A stretch of 5,579 nt of DNA from an uncultured Lachnospiraceae bacterium. GTDB lineage: Bacteria; Bacillota; Clostridia; Lachnospirales; Lachnospiraceae. The notes under the pieces are model-generated. The model was not told where the DNA came from and searched no databases. It worked only from the letters and a program-made list of their open reading frames with translations. The stretch is taken from positions 1 through 5,579 of the forward strand of contig CAJTVD010000132.1 of the NCBI GenBank assembly GCA_910579495.1, in the 5' to 3' direction. Shown one piece after another: positions 1 through 4,976 of this stretch. Each line of letters starts with the position of its first letter. The first letter of the stretch is position 1. A program made the translations under genes and the position numbers.

Positions 1-35
1 GCAGGGCGCCCCTGCCGGAAAGGAGATGAGACACC

Positions 36-1472
36 ATGGGCATGGAATCCTTAAATGACATGTTCTTCACTTCCGCAGGGAAGGAAACGCTGACCTATGA
101 CCAGATCCTGGAGGACGTGCAGAAATACTGCACCGAGAAACACGCGGACAAGCTCTCCGGGGAGGGGCGCCAGGATGAGGCAAGGAAGCTCCTGCGGGAA
201 TTCATCGGCCAGTACGTCATCAGCCGCTCCTACCATATAGAAGGGCTTTCCACGGAAGAACTCTGCGGCACCCTTTATGAAGACATGGCGGGGATCTCCT
301 TTTTGAAAAAATGGATCTATATGCCCGGCGTGGAGGAGGTCAATATAAACGCCTTTGATGATATTGAGGTCATCATGAGCGGCGGGCGCTCCATGAAGAT
401 CCCCGACCGCTTCCAGTCGCCCCAGCACGCCATCGACGTGACAAGGCGGCTCTTAAACACCTGCGGCATGGTCATTGACGACACCATGCCCTCCGTCATC
501 GGCTTCCTTGACAAAAATATCCGTATTTCGGTGGACAAGACGCCCATCGTGGACTCCGAGGTGGGGATCAATGCCTCCATCCGTATCGTCAACCAGCAGA
601 CTGTCTCAAGGGACAAGCTGATCCGGTCCGGCTCTGCCACGGATGAAATGCTGGACCTCCTGACCTGCTGCATCCGCTACGGCGTGTCCGTCTGCATCGC
701 GGGCAGCACCGGCTCCGGGAAGACCACCGTGATGAGCTGGCTTCTGTCGATGGTCCCTGACAACCGCAGGCTCATCACCATTGAGGAGGGCAGCCGGGAA
801 TTTGACCTGATCAAGCGGGATGAGAACGGCCATGCCACGAACAGCGTGGTACACCTGCTCACAAGGCCCCATGAAACCCCGTCGCTGGACATCGACCAGG
901 ACCTGCTTTTAGAGCGCGTCCTGCGCAAGCACCCGGATGTCATCGGCGTGGGTGAGATGCGCTCCGCAAAGGAGGCCCTGTCCGTGGCGGAAAGCTCCCG
1001 TACCGGGCATACCGTAGTCACCACCATCCACTCCAATTCCTCCGAATCCACTTACCGGAGGATGATGACGCTGGCAAAGCGGAAATACAACATGGCGGAC
1101 GACATCCTGATGCAGATCATGGTGGAAGCGTATCCGATTGTGGTCTTTACCAAACAGCTTGAGGACGGCAGCCGTAAGATCATGCAGATCATTGAAGGGG
1201 AGGATTACCGGGACGGGCAGCTCATCTACCGCCCGCTGTACCAGTACGATGTATCGGACAACCGCACCGATGGGCATGGCAGGATCACCGTCATCGGGAA
1301 GCACCGGCGTTTTGGCGGCATCTCCGACACCCTGAAAAAACGGATGCTGGACAACGGCATCCCTGCCGGGAAGCTGGCACCGTTCCTGGCCGTGCCCGCA
1401 CCGAAAAAAACAACGAAGGGAGGCACACACAATGCAGTGGATACAGATCATCATCTTCCTGCTGGCCGTTAA
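36..1472 (+). CDS. tadA: CpaF/TadA-family secretion ATPase (T2SS/T4P/T4SS superfamily)
   Basis: Cytoplasmic hexameric ATPase expected to power a Tad/type IV pilus-like machine at the inner membrane. In the 478-residue product the Walker A loop GSTGSGKTT is at about residues 223-231, the Asp box ITIEEGSREFDL at 247-258, the Walker B region DVIGVGEMR at 301-309, and the His-box stretch RTGHTVVTTIHS at 322-333. This order is that of the VirB11/CpaF family, and the length is close to typical CpaF. The N-terminal domain (about 25-200) includes EVNINAFDDIEVI at 101-113, like the N-terminal domain that precedes the motor. The ATG at 36 follows GGAAAGGAG at 17-25; an in-frame ATG at 42 is a possible alternative. 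The last 13-14 codons overlap the TadB-like gene, so the C-terminal tail is probably not functionally constrained. Family assignment is firm; Tad-like pilus rather than a conjugation-linked role rests on the two T2SSF genes downstream. Confidence 0.95.
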   Translation: MGMESLNDMFFTSAGKETLTYDQILEDVQKYCTEKHADKLSGEGRQDEARKLLREFIGQYVISRSYHIEGLSTEELCGTLYEDMAGISFLKKWIYMPGVEEVNINAFDDIEVIMSGGRSMKIPDRFQSPQHAIDVTRRLLNTCGMVIDDTMPSVIGFLDKNIRISVDKTPIVDSEVGINASIRIVNQQTVSRDKLIRSGSATDEMLDLLTCCIRYGVSVCIAGSTGSGKTTVMSWLLSMVPDNRRLITIEEGSREFDLIKRDENGHATNSVVHLLTRPHETPSLDIDQDLLLERVLRKHPDVIGVGEMRSAKEALSVAESSRTGHTVVTTIHSNSSESTYRRMMTLAKRKYNMADDILMQIMVEAYPIVVFTKQLEDGSRKIMQIIEGEDYRDGQLIYRPLYQYDVSDNRTDGHGRITVIGKHRRFGGISDTLKKRMLDNGIPAGKLAPFLAVPAPKKTTKGGTHNAVDTDHHLPAGR

Positions 1473-2352
1473 TGGCTTATTTGCCCTGTTTGCCGTCCGT
1501 TTCAACGATTTCCTGCATGTGCTTGCAAGTACAAGGAAAAGCAGCCTCCAGGATGATGTGGACGTGATGCTGGGAAAACCGGCAAAGGGCTTTTTTAACC
1601 GGGAGACGCTGGAAGTCGAACAGCTCCTTGCAGCTACGGGGCGGGAAGGCCGCTTTACCCTCGTGAAACGTGTCTCCCTCTTTATGTTTGCACTGGGAAC
1701 CGTGGCAGCGCTGCTCTTGAACAACCCGTTCCTGATCCCGGTACTTGGCGCAGGATTCGCCTTTGCGCCGGTCTGGTACCTGCGCTCCACCGCAGCCGCT
1801 TATAAAAAGCACTTAAATGAGGAGCTGGAGACTGCCATCTCCGTCATCACCACCTCTTACTTAAGAAGCGGGGATCTGCCGAAGGCGGTAAAGGAAAACA
1901 TCCCTTACCTCAACCCTCCGGTAAAATCGCACTTTGAGGCATTCATCACGGAATCGGAGATGCTGAACGCCAACATGGTCTCCACCATAAACACCCTGAA
2001 GATGAAGGTGCCCAACCGCGTCTTCCATGAATGGTGCAATACCCTGATCCAGTGCCAGAGCGACCGCAGCATGAAGAACACCCTGACCTTCACAGTACAG
2101 AAGTTCTCCGACCAGCGCATCATCCAGTCGGAACTGGAGGCCATCATCAACGAACCGAAAAAAGAAGCCATCACCATGATGTTCCTTGTCATTGGGAATA
2201 TCCCGCTTTTGTATGTGCTGAACCACTCATGGTTTGAGACTTTGATGTTCTCCACGCCGGGAAAGGTCACGCTTGCCATCTGCTGCAGCATCGTGCTGTT
2301 TTCCTTCACCCGGATCATGCAGCTTTCAAAGCCTATCGAATATAAAGCGTAA
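1432..2352 (+). CDS. TadB-like type II secretion system F-domain platform protein
   Basis: Inner-membrane platform protein that would couple the upstream ATPase to subunit assembly. The 306-residue product has an N-terminal hydrophobic helix (about 4-22), a hydrophobic pair at about 82-96 and 99-117, a cytoplasmic helical T2SSF-like segment (about 128-245, including LNEELETAISVITTSYLRSG), and two C-terminal membrane segments (about 248-263 and 278-294). This layout is typical of Tad-type TadB/TadC proteins, which carry one F domain rather than the two of GspF/PilC. The ATG at 1432 lies 8 bases after GAAGGGAGG (1415-1423), inside the end of the ATPase gene. The 41-base overlap in a different frame suggests translational coupling. 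Labelling it B rather than C is based on gene order only. Confidence 0.88.
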   Translation: MQWIQIIIFLLAVNGLFALFAVRFNDFLHVLASTRKSSLQDDVDVMLGKPAKGFFNRETLEVEQLLAATGREGRFTLVKRVSLFMFALGTVAALLLNNPFLIPVLGAGFAFAPVWYLRSTAAAYKKHLNEELETAISVITTSYLRSGDLPKAVKENIPYLNPPVKSHFEAFITESEMLNANMVSTINTLKMKVPNRVFHEWCNTLIQCQSDRSMKNTLTFTVQKFSDQRIIQSELEAIINEPKKEAITMMFLVIGNIPLLYVLNHSWFETLMFSTPGKVTLAICCSIVLFSFTRIMQLSKPIEYKA

Positions 2353-2396
2353 CATTACGCCCAAATTCGCAGGTTCATCAAGAATGGAGGGTTATT

Positions 2397-2489
2397 ATGT
2401 ATTTTTACGCCAGTTATGCGGTGATGGTGCTTATTGTTTTTGCGATAATGACCGCCACCGCCCTGTGCCTTACCCTGACCCTGAAATAA
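2397..2489 (+). CDS. 30-residue single-pass membrane mini-protein
   Basis: A short ORF between the two platform genes that a normal length cut-off would miss. It starts at an ATG 6 bases after AATGGAGG (2383-2390), a good ribosome binding site, and ends at TAA. The peptide begins MYFYASYAVMVLIVF and is almost wholly hydrophobic from about residue 5 to 29, with a single lysine at the C-terminus. That fits one transmembrane helix with few soluble residues. I do not recognise a family. Its place between TadB-like and TadC-like genes suggests a small accessory or stabilising subunit of the platform, or a tiny pilin-like subunit; both are inference. A longer ORF in another frame (2273-2536) covers the same DNA but lacks a matching ribosome binding site and starts inside the TadB-like gene. 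Confidence 0.62.
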   Translation: MYFYASYAVMVLIVFAIMTATALCLTLTLK

Positions 2490-2491
2490 AT

Positions 2492-2539
2492 GCGGTGCCG
2501 CACTACGCACCGCCAGTTCCAGGAACCAATCCGTAGTGC
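2492..2539 (+). promoter_or_regulatory. Intercistronic inverted repeats before the TadC-like gene
   Basis: Three overlapping inverted repeats sit just after the mini-protein stop. GCGGTG (2492-2497) pairs with CACCGC (2508-2513). GCACTACG (2500-2507) pairs with CGTAGTGC (2532-2539). Between them GTTC (2516-2519) pairs with GAAC (2523-2526). The first two pairings overlap and so exclude each other. There is no U-run, so it is not a classic terminator. It could stabilise or process the mRNA or tune translation of the TadC-like gene, whose ribosome binding site is weak (GAGGT, 2546-2550). Function is inferred. Confidence 0.4.
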
Positions 2540-2556
2540 AGAAATGAGGTAACGAA

Positions 2557-3435
2557 ATGACCGGATTACTGATCCTTTTTGCCGCCGCCTTTACGGGATT
2601 CGGATGCTACCACCTCTCCTGTGCCTTTGTGGATGTTCCCACGGCGCAGACTTCCCGGATGATGATGCTGGCAAAAAAACAGACAGGCACCAGCAACGAG
2701 AAACTTTTTGACGTGTACCTGACAAAGATTGCCGGAAAGCTCTCCCCGCTCTTAAAGCTGGACCCCATCAAGAGAAGCCGGCTGGCCCTGACGCTTGACA
2801 TTGCAGGCATCCCGCTGACGCCGGAGTGCTACACCATGAAAGCCTTCCTGACCGCGGCTGCCACAGGGCTCCTTGGCGTCCCCTTCTTTATGGTCATGCC
2901 GCTGATGGGGCTGCTCATCATGGGGCTTGCCGTCATGGTATGGTTCTCAACCTACTATAAGGCTTTTGACCTCGTAAAAAAACGCCGCAGGCTCATCGAG
3001 GCAGAGCTGCCCCGCTTCGCGGTCAGCATCCAGCAGGGGCTCGCCACGGACAGGGATGTCTTAAAACTCCTGACCTCCTACCGCCGCATTGCAGGGCCGC
3101 ATCTGGGGCAGGAACTGGATACCACCGTGGCGGACATGCGCACGGGGAACTACGAAAATGCCCTGCTCCACTTCCAGAACCGGGTGGGCAGCACCATGCT
3201 CTCGGACATCGTGCGCGGGCTGATCGGGACGCTGCGGGGCGACGACCAGCAGATGTATTTCAAGATGCTGGTATTCGACATGCGCCAGATCGAGCAGAAC
3301 AACTTAAAGAAAGAGGCAGGGAAGCGCCCGAAGCAGATGCAGAAATATTCCATGATGATGCTCTTCTGTATCCTGCTGATCTATGTGGTCGTCCTCTCCG
3401 TGGAAGTGGTCGGCTCCCTGGGCGCCTTCTTTTAG
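2557..3435 (+). CDS. TadC-like type II secretion system F-domain platform protein
   Basis: Second inner-membrane platform subunit, expected to pair with the TadB-like protein above the ATPase. The 292-residue product has an N-terminal membrane helix (about 3-24), a cytoplasmic linker, a central hydrophobic hairpin (about 95-132), a basic stretch KKRRR at 141-145, a T2SSF-type cytoplasmic helical domain (about 146-260, including LPRFAVSIQQGLATDRDVLK) and a C-terminal membrane helix (about 265-288). The single F domain and length match Tad-type platform proteins. The ATG at 2557 is preceded by GAGGT (2546-2550), weaker than the sites of neighbouring genes. The stop is at 3433-3435 and is followed by about 180 bases with strong secondary structure before the next small gene. 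Confidence 0.88.
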   Translation: MTGLLILFAAAFTGFGCYHLSCAFVDVPTAQTSRMMMLAKKQTGTSNEKLFDVYLTKIAGKLSPLLKLDPIKRSRLALTLDIAGIPLTPECYTMKAFLTAAATGLLGVPFFMVMPLMGLLIMGLAVMVWFSTYYKAFDLVKKRRRLIEAELPRFAVSIQQGLATDRDVLKLLTSYRRIAGPHLGQELDTTVADMRTGNYENALLHFQNRVGSTMLSDIVRGLIGTLRGDDQQMYFKMLVFDMRQIEQNNLKKEAGKRPKQMQKYSMMMLFCILLIYVVVLSVEVVGSLGAFF

Positions 3436-3475
3436 GGGCAGCCTGCAGCCCAAGTATCCGCCCGGAAAGGAGGTG

Positions 3476-3562
3476 GTGCCTATAGCATTGAAACCAAGTC
3501 TCAAGAAGAATGCCCGCACTTGGCATTCTTCCGTGTGTAAATTCTTGGAGGGCGTACTTTGA
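3476..3562 (+). other. Possible 28-codon leader-like ORF (GTG start), doubtful
   Basis: An open frame runs from a GTG at 3476 (or TTG at 3488) to TGA at 3560-3562. A strong AAAGGAGG lies at 3466-3473, but its spacing to the GTG (2 bases) is too short and to the TTG (14 bases) too long. The peptide ends KFLEGVL and has no recognised domain. The frame covers the first stem-loop and the left arm of the second, an arrangement seen in attenuator leaders, yet chance is just as likely. Confidence 0.2.
3506..3530 (+). promoter_or_regulatory. Perfect 9-bp stem-loop with a competing pairing
   Basis: AAGAATGCC (3506-3514) and GGCATTCTT (3522-3530) form a perfect 9-bp hairpin with a 7-base loop. An alternative stem, CCAAGT (3494-3499) with ACTTGG (3518-3523), uses part of the same right arm and loop, so the two cannot form fully together. 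There is no T-run after the hairpin, arguing against a simple intrinsic terminator. It lies between the TadC-like gene and the small-protein genes, so it may affect processing or read-through. The structure is seen; the role is inferred. Confidence 0.5.
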
Positions 3563-3581
3563 CCGCCTAGAATTTACACAC
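3533..3581. repeat. 49-bp palindromic element with perfect 13-bp inverted repeats
   Basis: GTGTGTAAATTCT (3533-3545) and AGAATTTACACAC (3569-3581) are perfect 13-bp inverted repeats around a 23-base centre. The centre adds a short inner stem, GGCG (3551-3554) with CGCC (3564-3567), leaving a 9-base loop. The arms are AT-rich compared with the GC-rich flanks. It begins two bases after the 9-bp stem-loop, giving two tandem hairpins. GTGTAAA/TTTACAC arms recall terminal repeats of some insertion sequences, so a miniature palindromic insertion is possible; an RNA hairpin controlling the downstream genes is the other main reading. No flanking target duplication is obvious. Confidence 0.6.
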
Positions 3582-3617
3582 TGAACCCGTAAACCTTTGC
3601 AACCATGGAGGGACCTT

Positions 3618-3722
3618 ATGAAAAGACTCGTATCACTCCCCGCCCTGCTCATCTATGCGGCAGCGGCAGTAACAGCATTCATCATCATCAGAGCGAAAAG
3701 GAGAAAAAAGAACTATGCGTAA
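3618..3722 (+). CDS. 34-residue membrane mini-protein with basic tail
   Basis: A short ORF starting at an ATG 5 bases after GGAGGG (3607-3612), a well-placed ribosome binding site. The product begins MKRLVSLPALLIYAAAAV, has one hydrophobic helix at about residues 4-24, and ends in a strongly basic tail with RAKRRKK at 25-31. That suggests an N-out, C-in single-pass protein by the positive-inside rule. Its TAA (3720-3722) falls inside the start of the next gene: the last 8 bases, ATGCGTAA, carry both the start codon of the DUF6133-like gene and this stop. The next gene's ribosome binding site lies within this ORF, which argues for translational coupling and for this being a real gene. I recognise no family; a partner of the DUF6133-like protein is inferred from coupling. 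Confidence 0.62.
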   Translation: MKRLVSLPALLIYAAAAVTAFIIIRAKRRKKNYA

Positions 3723-3936
3723 AGCAATCCGGACATTGAAAACCAAGGCAGCATGTGCCGCCATCCGCACCAGGGCCATCCTGAACAGCGAAGCAGGCGA
3801 CTTCTACATTTCCGATGGTGTCAAGATCATCATCGCCGTCGTGCTGGGGGCGCTCCTGTTAGCCGCCCTGACGCTCATCTTCAACGATACCGTCATCCCC
3901 CGTATCACGCGCGAGATTGAGGGCCTGTTCGGATAA
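3715..3936 (+). CDS. DUF6133-like small membrane protein, candidate Flp/pilin-like subunit
   Basis: A 73-residue protein with a basic N-terminus (residues 1-20 rich in K and R), then SEAGDFYISDG at 25-35, one hydrophobic helix at about 36-56, and a short amphipathic tail ending EIEGLFG. It resembles the DUF6133 family of small Firmicute proteins as I recall it. The plan of basic leader, glycine, then hydrophobic helix is that of Flp-type pilins, with possible prepilin cleavage after Gly28. The canonical Glu at +5 is absent: +5 is Ser and +6 is Asp, so it is not a textbook Flp site. AAAAGGAG (3696-3703) lies 11 bases before the ATG, within the preceding 34-codon gene. Its position directly after ATPase and platform genes makes it the best candidate for the exported or assembled subunit; that role is inference. 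Confidence 0.82.
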   Translation: MRKAIRTLKTKAACAAIRTRAILNSEAGDFYISDGVKIIIAVVLGALLLAALTLIFNDTVIPRITREIEGLFG

Positions 3937-3964
3937 GCGCGGCAGGGCCACAGGGAGGTGATCT

Positions 3965-4336
3965 ATGATGGACCCAGTTCTGAGCGTCAGCTATGCCACC
4001 ATCGCCGCCTTCTTCGAGGCGGCGGAGGGCAACCACCGGAACGCCGTGTACGTCTCCTGCTCCTGCGGCTACAGGCGGGAATCCGGCTGCGGGGACTTCC
4101 TGTTCATACCAGGGCATGACTGCCGCCCCATCCTGCTCCCGCTTTCCGATGCGGAGAGCTTCCTGGGCAGGGCGGTGGACCGGACGGAGTGCGCCTGCAC
4201 CATGAGCAGCCGGTGCTTCATCCGCCTCTACAGCAGATGGCTGGAGCTTGCCACCGGCTCCGCAAGGGACTGCCCCATCCAGCAGATACTCCACCTGATG
4301 AACCGGCCGCCGGACCACAAGGGCACGATGCCCTGA
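3965..4336 (+). CDS. Cysteine-rich 123-residue protein of unknown function
   Basis: I do not recognise this family. The start at 3965 follows GGGAGGTG (3953-3960), an excellent ribosome binding site; an adjacent ATG at 3968 is equally possible. The product has eight cysteines, at about residues 32, 34, 42, 53, 76, 78, 84 and 103, with two CxC pairs (SCSCGY and ECACTM). There is no signal peptide or membrane segment, so a metal-binding cytoplasmic protein is more likely than a disulfide-rich secreted one. It follows the DUF6133-like gene by 28 bases and is the last gene before a terminator-like hairpin, so it probably belongs to the same transcript as the pilus-like genes. A longer open frame on the opposite strand covers this stretch but looks like a GC-rich shadow. 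Confidence 0.72.
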   Translation: MMDPVLSVSYATIAAFFEAAEGNHRNAVYVSCSCGYRRESGCGDFLFIPGHDCRPILLPLSDAESFLGRAVDRTECACTMSSRCFIRLYSRWLELATGSARDCPIQQILHLMNRPPDHKGTMP

Positions 4337-4354
4337 CCTGCGGCCCAATCAGGG
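4331..4354 (+). other. Hairpin overlapping the stop of the Cys-rich gene
   Basis: CCCTGA (4331-4336), which includes the TGA stop, pairs with TCAGGG (4349-4354) over a 12-base loop. It is followed by an A-rich direct repeat, ACTGGAAAAT (4360-4369) and ACTGGAAAAAT (4370-4380). There is no T-run, so it is probably not a terminator alone. It may help protect the 3' end or be incidental. Confidence 0.3.
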
Positions 4355-4399
4355 GGAAAACTGGAAAATACTGGAAAAATACTCGCAGATGACTTAAGA

Positions 4400-4435
4400 A
4401 AAGGCGCCTCCCCTATGGGAAACGCCTTTCCTTTC
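4400..4435. terminator. Terminator-like stem-loop, possibly bidirectional
   Basis: AAAGGCG (4400-4406) pairs with CGCCTTT (4423-4429), with an inner CCC/GGG helix (4410-4412 with 4417-4419) and a small loop. On the + strand the tail is T-rich but broken by C (TTTCCTTTCC). On the - strand the stem is followed by TTTTCTTAAG, so it could stop transcription from both sides. It closes the pilus-like block and separates it from the zinc-ribbon/sigma block. Confidence 0.6.
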
Positions 4436-4480
4436 CACTAAAATATACTTAAAGATTACTTAATCCATACATAAAGCCCG
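4436..4480 (+). promoter_or_regulatory. AT-rich segment, possible promoter for the zinc-ribbon/sigma genes
   Basis: This is the most AT-rich stretch of the window and lies just after the terminator-like stem-loop and before a new gene. It holds a TATACT (4444-4449) that could be a -10 box and two TACTTAA copies 11 bases apart (4446-4452 and 4457-4463). No convincing -35 box sits at the right distance, so a housekeeping promoter is not shown; an alternative sigma or an activator could be needed. The repeated heptamer on one helical turn might be an operator. Confidence 0.3.
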
Positions 4481-4503
4481 GACATGGAAGGAGGCACACA
4501 CAA

Positions 4504-4932
4504 ATGAAAATGAAACAGAAGGCCAGGGGCACACCGGCAAAGATAAAATGCCCCTACTGCGGCCGCAGCGCCGTACTCAGGAAGGCATCCTACGTCTATA
4601 AGGAAAAGGCACTGGACGAATACCTCTATGTCTGCTCCGGCTACCCGGAATGCAACGCCTATGTGGGCGTCCATGCGGGGACCATGCAGCCCAAAGGGAC
4701 GCTGGCCAACGGGGACCTGCGCCACAAGCGGATCGAGACACACCGGCTCTTTGACGCCATCTGGAGGAGCGGCATCCTCTCCCGCAAGGAGGCATACCGC
4801 TGGATGCAGGATATCTTCGCACTCCCCAGCTCCCAGGCGCACATCGGGCAGTTCTCCGACTACCGCTGCGACTGCCTGAAGGCCGAATGCCGGAGGGTGC
4901 TTGAGAACAACCATATAAAAACCGCCTGCTAG
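4504..4932 (+). CDS. DUF3268-type zinc-ribbon protein
   Basis: A 142-residue protein with an N-terminal zinc ribbon: CPYCG gives Cys16 and Cys19, and CSGYPECNAYVGVH gives Cys44 and Cys50. This CxxC...CxxxxxC pattern, followed by a YVGVH-like motif and a basic helical part (about 72-110), matches DUF3268 (zinc-finger-containing) proteins, which are common on phages and conjugative elements of Firmicutes and resemble topoisomerase zinc ribbons. Four more cysteines near the C-terminus (122, 124, 128 and 142) could form a second metal site. The ATG at 4504 lies 9 bases after GGAAGGAGG (4486-4494). The gene is first after the terminator-like hairpin and is followed after 44 bases by the sigma-like gene. 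Nucleic-acid binding is likely from the family type; the exact role is unknown. Confidence 0.88.
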   Translation: MKMKQKARGTPAKIKCPYCGRSAVLRKASYVYKEKALDEYLYVCSGYPECNAYVGVHAGTMQPKGTLANGDLRHKRIETHRLFDAIWRSGILSRKEAYRWMQDIFALPSSQAHIGQFSDYRCDCLKAECRRVLENNHIKTAC

Positions 4933-4976
4933 GACGGCAGGGGACATTGCAGGGCCAGAGAAAGCGGGGTGATACC

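Noticed and set aside
1..16. GCAGGG/CCCTGC hairpin at the window edge as a terminator or regulatory site
   Set aside because: It is a short 6-bp stem at the cut edge; its upstream context is missing and no T-run follows, so nothing can be concluded.
909..1790. Long minus-strand open frame (293 codons) across the ATPase and TadB-like genes
   Set aside because: It is antisense to two clear genes with family motifs and has an implausible, low-complexity composition rich in R, S and P; no ribosome binding site was evident.
2273..2536. 87-codon + strand frame over the TadB-like/TadC-like junction
   Set aside because: It starts inside the TadB-like gene without a ribosome binding site and reads the mini-protein DNA in another frame, giving a P-, C- and S-rich product with no plausible fold.
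3500..3590. Tandem hairpins as a CRISPR array or intrinsic terminator
   Set aside because: There are only two unlike stems, no repeated spacer-like units, and no T-run after either hairpin.
3905..4348. Minus-strand 147-codon frame opposite the Cys-rich gene
   Set aside because: It is longer than the + strand ORF, but the + strand ORF has an excellent ribosome binding site and fits the operon direction; the antisense frame is rich in A, G, P and R as expected of a GC-rich shadow.
4360..4380. ACTGGAAAAT direct repeat as replication iterons
   Set aside because: Only two short copies occur and no replication initiator gene is nearby.
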